From Solirubrobacterales bacterium (GTDB taxonomy: Bacteria; Actinomycetota; Thermoleophilia; Solirubrobacterales; Solirubrobacteraceae): 15,433 bases of DNA. Below, piece after piece: positions 14,353 through 15,433 of the stretch. Made by a program: the position numbers and the translations under genes. The DNA is taken from NCBI GenBank assembly GCA_025963955.1, contig JAOPZU010000091.1:1-15433 (forward strand). Direction: 5' to 3'. The stretch's first letter is position 1, and each line of letters begins with the position of its first letter. The notes under the pieces were generated by a model. That model was not told where the DNA came from. It ran no database searches and worked only from the letters and a program-made list of their open reading frames with translations.

Positions 14353-15433
14353 GTCTTGCGGATCTCCACCAGCGGGCCGTCCAGGACGTTCGCCGCGTTC
14401 GTCGTGATGCCGGTCTGCAGGAAGACGCTGCCGGGCAGGGCCGCGTCGCGCAGGGCGACCGTCGCCTCCACGCTGGCGCCGTCGCCGCCGACGAGGACCT
14501 TCTCGCCGTGACGGACGCCGAGGCGCTGCGCGTCCGACGGGGCCATCTCCACGGTCTGACGCGGCGCGAGGAACTTCAGCGCGGGCGACAGCTCGACCTC
14601 GGGGCCGGCCCAGACCGAGCGGAAGACGCCGAGGCGCAGCGCGCCGTTCGGGGTGGCCGCCGTCTCGTAGGCCGCGTCGCGACGGGCCTCGGGCGCGGCC
14701 GGGAAGGCCGCGGCGAGCGTCGCGTCGGCCGGCCAGCGCAGGCCCTTGCCGCCGATGCGGTCGAGGGACAGGCCGCGGTAGAACGGCACCGCGTCGAAGA
14801 GCTGCTTGGAGGCCATGGCGCCCGTGAGGATGCCGAGATCGGCGCCGAGGCGCTTCGCGAGCTCGCTCAGGACCCACCATTCGGGGCGCGCGCCGCCCTG
14901 GCGGCCGATCGCGGGGCGCAGGCGCTGCACGCGGCCGTCGGGGTGCGTGAGCGTCCCCTCCTTCTCCGCGTAGGACTCCGCGGGGAAGACGACGTTCGCG
15001 TGCTGCTCGAGGCCCGCGGTGAGGAACTGGCTGTGGGCGATGACGGCGGTCGTCTTCTCCAGCGCGTGGTCCCAGCCGTTCGCGTCGGGACGCGAGCGCA
15101 GCGGGTCGTCGTGCAGCAGGTAGAGCGCGGTGAGGTCCCCGGCGCGCAGCGCGGCGGCGATGCCGGCGGCGGCGAGGGCCTGGGAGCCGGCGGTCTCGCC
15201 GTAGCCCGGAGCGATGCCGGGGGCGACCCCGGCCTCGAGCAGGCCGCGCTCGTTCGTGGAGGCGGGAACGGCCAGCAGGCCGCCGCCCTGGCGGCCGGAG
15301 AGGTTCAGGCCCGAGGCGAGCTTCAGCAGCGCCGGGGCGATCGCGCCGCCGTCGCCCTGCAGCATGGACGTGCCCCACAGGACCACGACGTCTCCGGGGG
15401 CGTCGCCGCCGCCGGTGCGCAGCAGCTCGGCCA
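14349..15433 (-). CDS. nuoG: NADH-quinone oxidoreductase subunit G (NuoG), C-terminal part, cut by window edge
   Basis: This is the catalytic-arm subunit that carries Fe-S clusters upstream of NuoI. Only the last 360 residues are visible; the frame is open to the window end and the N-terminal ferredoxin-like domains lie outside. What is seen is the molybdopterin-oxidoreductase-like region with no obvious cofactor cysteines. VVLWGTSML is followed by STNERGLLEAGVAPG, a NuoG-type block, then NVVFPAESYAEKEGTLTHPDGRVQ, the familiar PaxxYxEKEGTxTNxEGRVQ motif. The last 80 or so residues form a dinucleotide-binding beta-barrel domain (MAPSDAQRLGVRHGEKVLV through the end). The stop overlaps the nuoH start. 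Identity rests on these motifs plus position before nuoH. Confidence 0.93.
   Translation of the reverse strand, partial: AELLRTGGGDAPGDVVVLWGTSMLQGDGGAIAPALLKLASGLNLSGRQGGGLLAVPASTNERGLLEAGVAPGIAPGYGETAGSQALAAAGIAAALRAGDLTALYLLHDDPLRSRPDANGWDHALEKTTAVIAHSQFLTAGLEQHANVVFPAESYAEKEGTLTHPDGRVQRLRPAIGRQGGARPEWWVLSELAKRLGADLGILTGAMASKQLFDAVPFYRGLSLDRIGGKGLRWPADATLAAAFPAAPEARRDAAYETAATPNGALRLGVFRSVWAGPEVELSPALKFLAPRQTVEMAPSDAQRLGVRHGEKVLVGGDGASVEATVALRDAALPGSVFLQTGITTNAANVLDGPLVEIRKT

Noticed and set aside
14349..15386. NuoG as a complete 345-residue gene starting at a GTG at 15386
   Set aside because: The frame continues open with NuoG-like sequence to the window edge, and NuoG is much longer. The GTG is an internal valine.

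Overview
The window is very GC-rich, gene-dense bacterial DNA of high-GC actinobacterial type. Codon third positions are almost all G/C, GTG and TTG starts are used, and gene junctions overlap as ATGA or GTGA. The gene content (a complete-type nuo cluster, a tandem ThyX-like protein, an actinobacterial-style lipoprotein SBP with CysTWA) would fit a member of the Thermoleophilia/Solirubrobacterales. That placement is an inference, and nothing in the window proves the taxon. All genes look chromosomal and housekeeping. I see no tRNA, rRNA, CRISPR array, insertion sequence or phage gene.

Layout, left to right. (1) A small DUF2237 gene (71-463, +) runs tail to tail with a ThyX-like tandem-domain gene (484-2106, -). 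(2) An AT-richer divergent promoter region of about 200 bp (2107-2306) carries overlapping dyads. (3) A sulfate ABC uptake operon reads rightward: lipoprotein sulfate-binding protein (2307-3341), permeases CysT (3338-4231) and CysW (4224-5036), and ATPase CysA (5033-6040). Every junction overlaps. A perfect 14-bp-stem hairpin sits just inside cysT. (4) Convergent to cysA is an Rrf2-family regulator with no cysteine (6081-6542, -), a candidate local sulfur regulator. (5) The rest of the window reads leftward and is the distal half of a respiratory complex I operon in the standard order nuoG(partial)-H-I-J-K-L-M-N. It closes with a terminator-like hairpin directly before the Rrf2 gene.

How the genes work together: the sbp-cysTWA products capture sulfate (or thiosulfate) outside the cell and import it with ATP hydrolysis, and the neighbouring Rrf2 protein may report cysteine or sulfide status. 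NuoG-I supply peripheral-arm Fe-S chemistry. NuoH and NuoJKLMN form the quinone site and proton-pumping membrane arm.

The most interesting signals are not new genes but departures from family rules. The NuoL transmembrane-5 glutamate (E. coli E144) is alanine and its counterpart in NuoM is aspartate, while NuoN and NuoK keep their key acids. The ThyX-like protein splits the RHRx7S signature between its two halves, one lacking the His and the other the Ser. There is a perfect hairpin at the SBP/permease junction and a perfect 12-bp palindrome across the Rrf2 start codon. I found no convincing undescribed multi-gene system.
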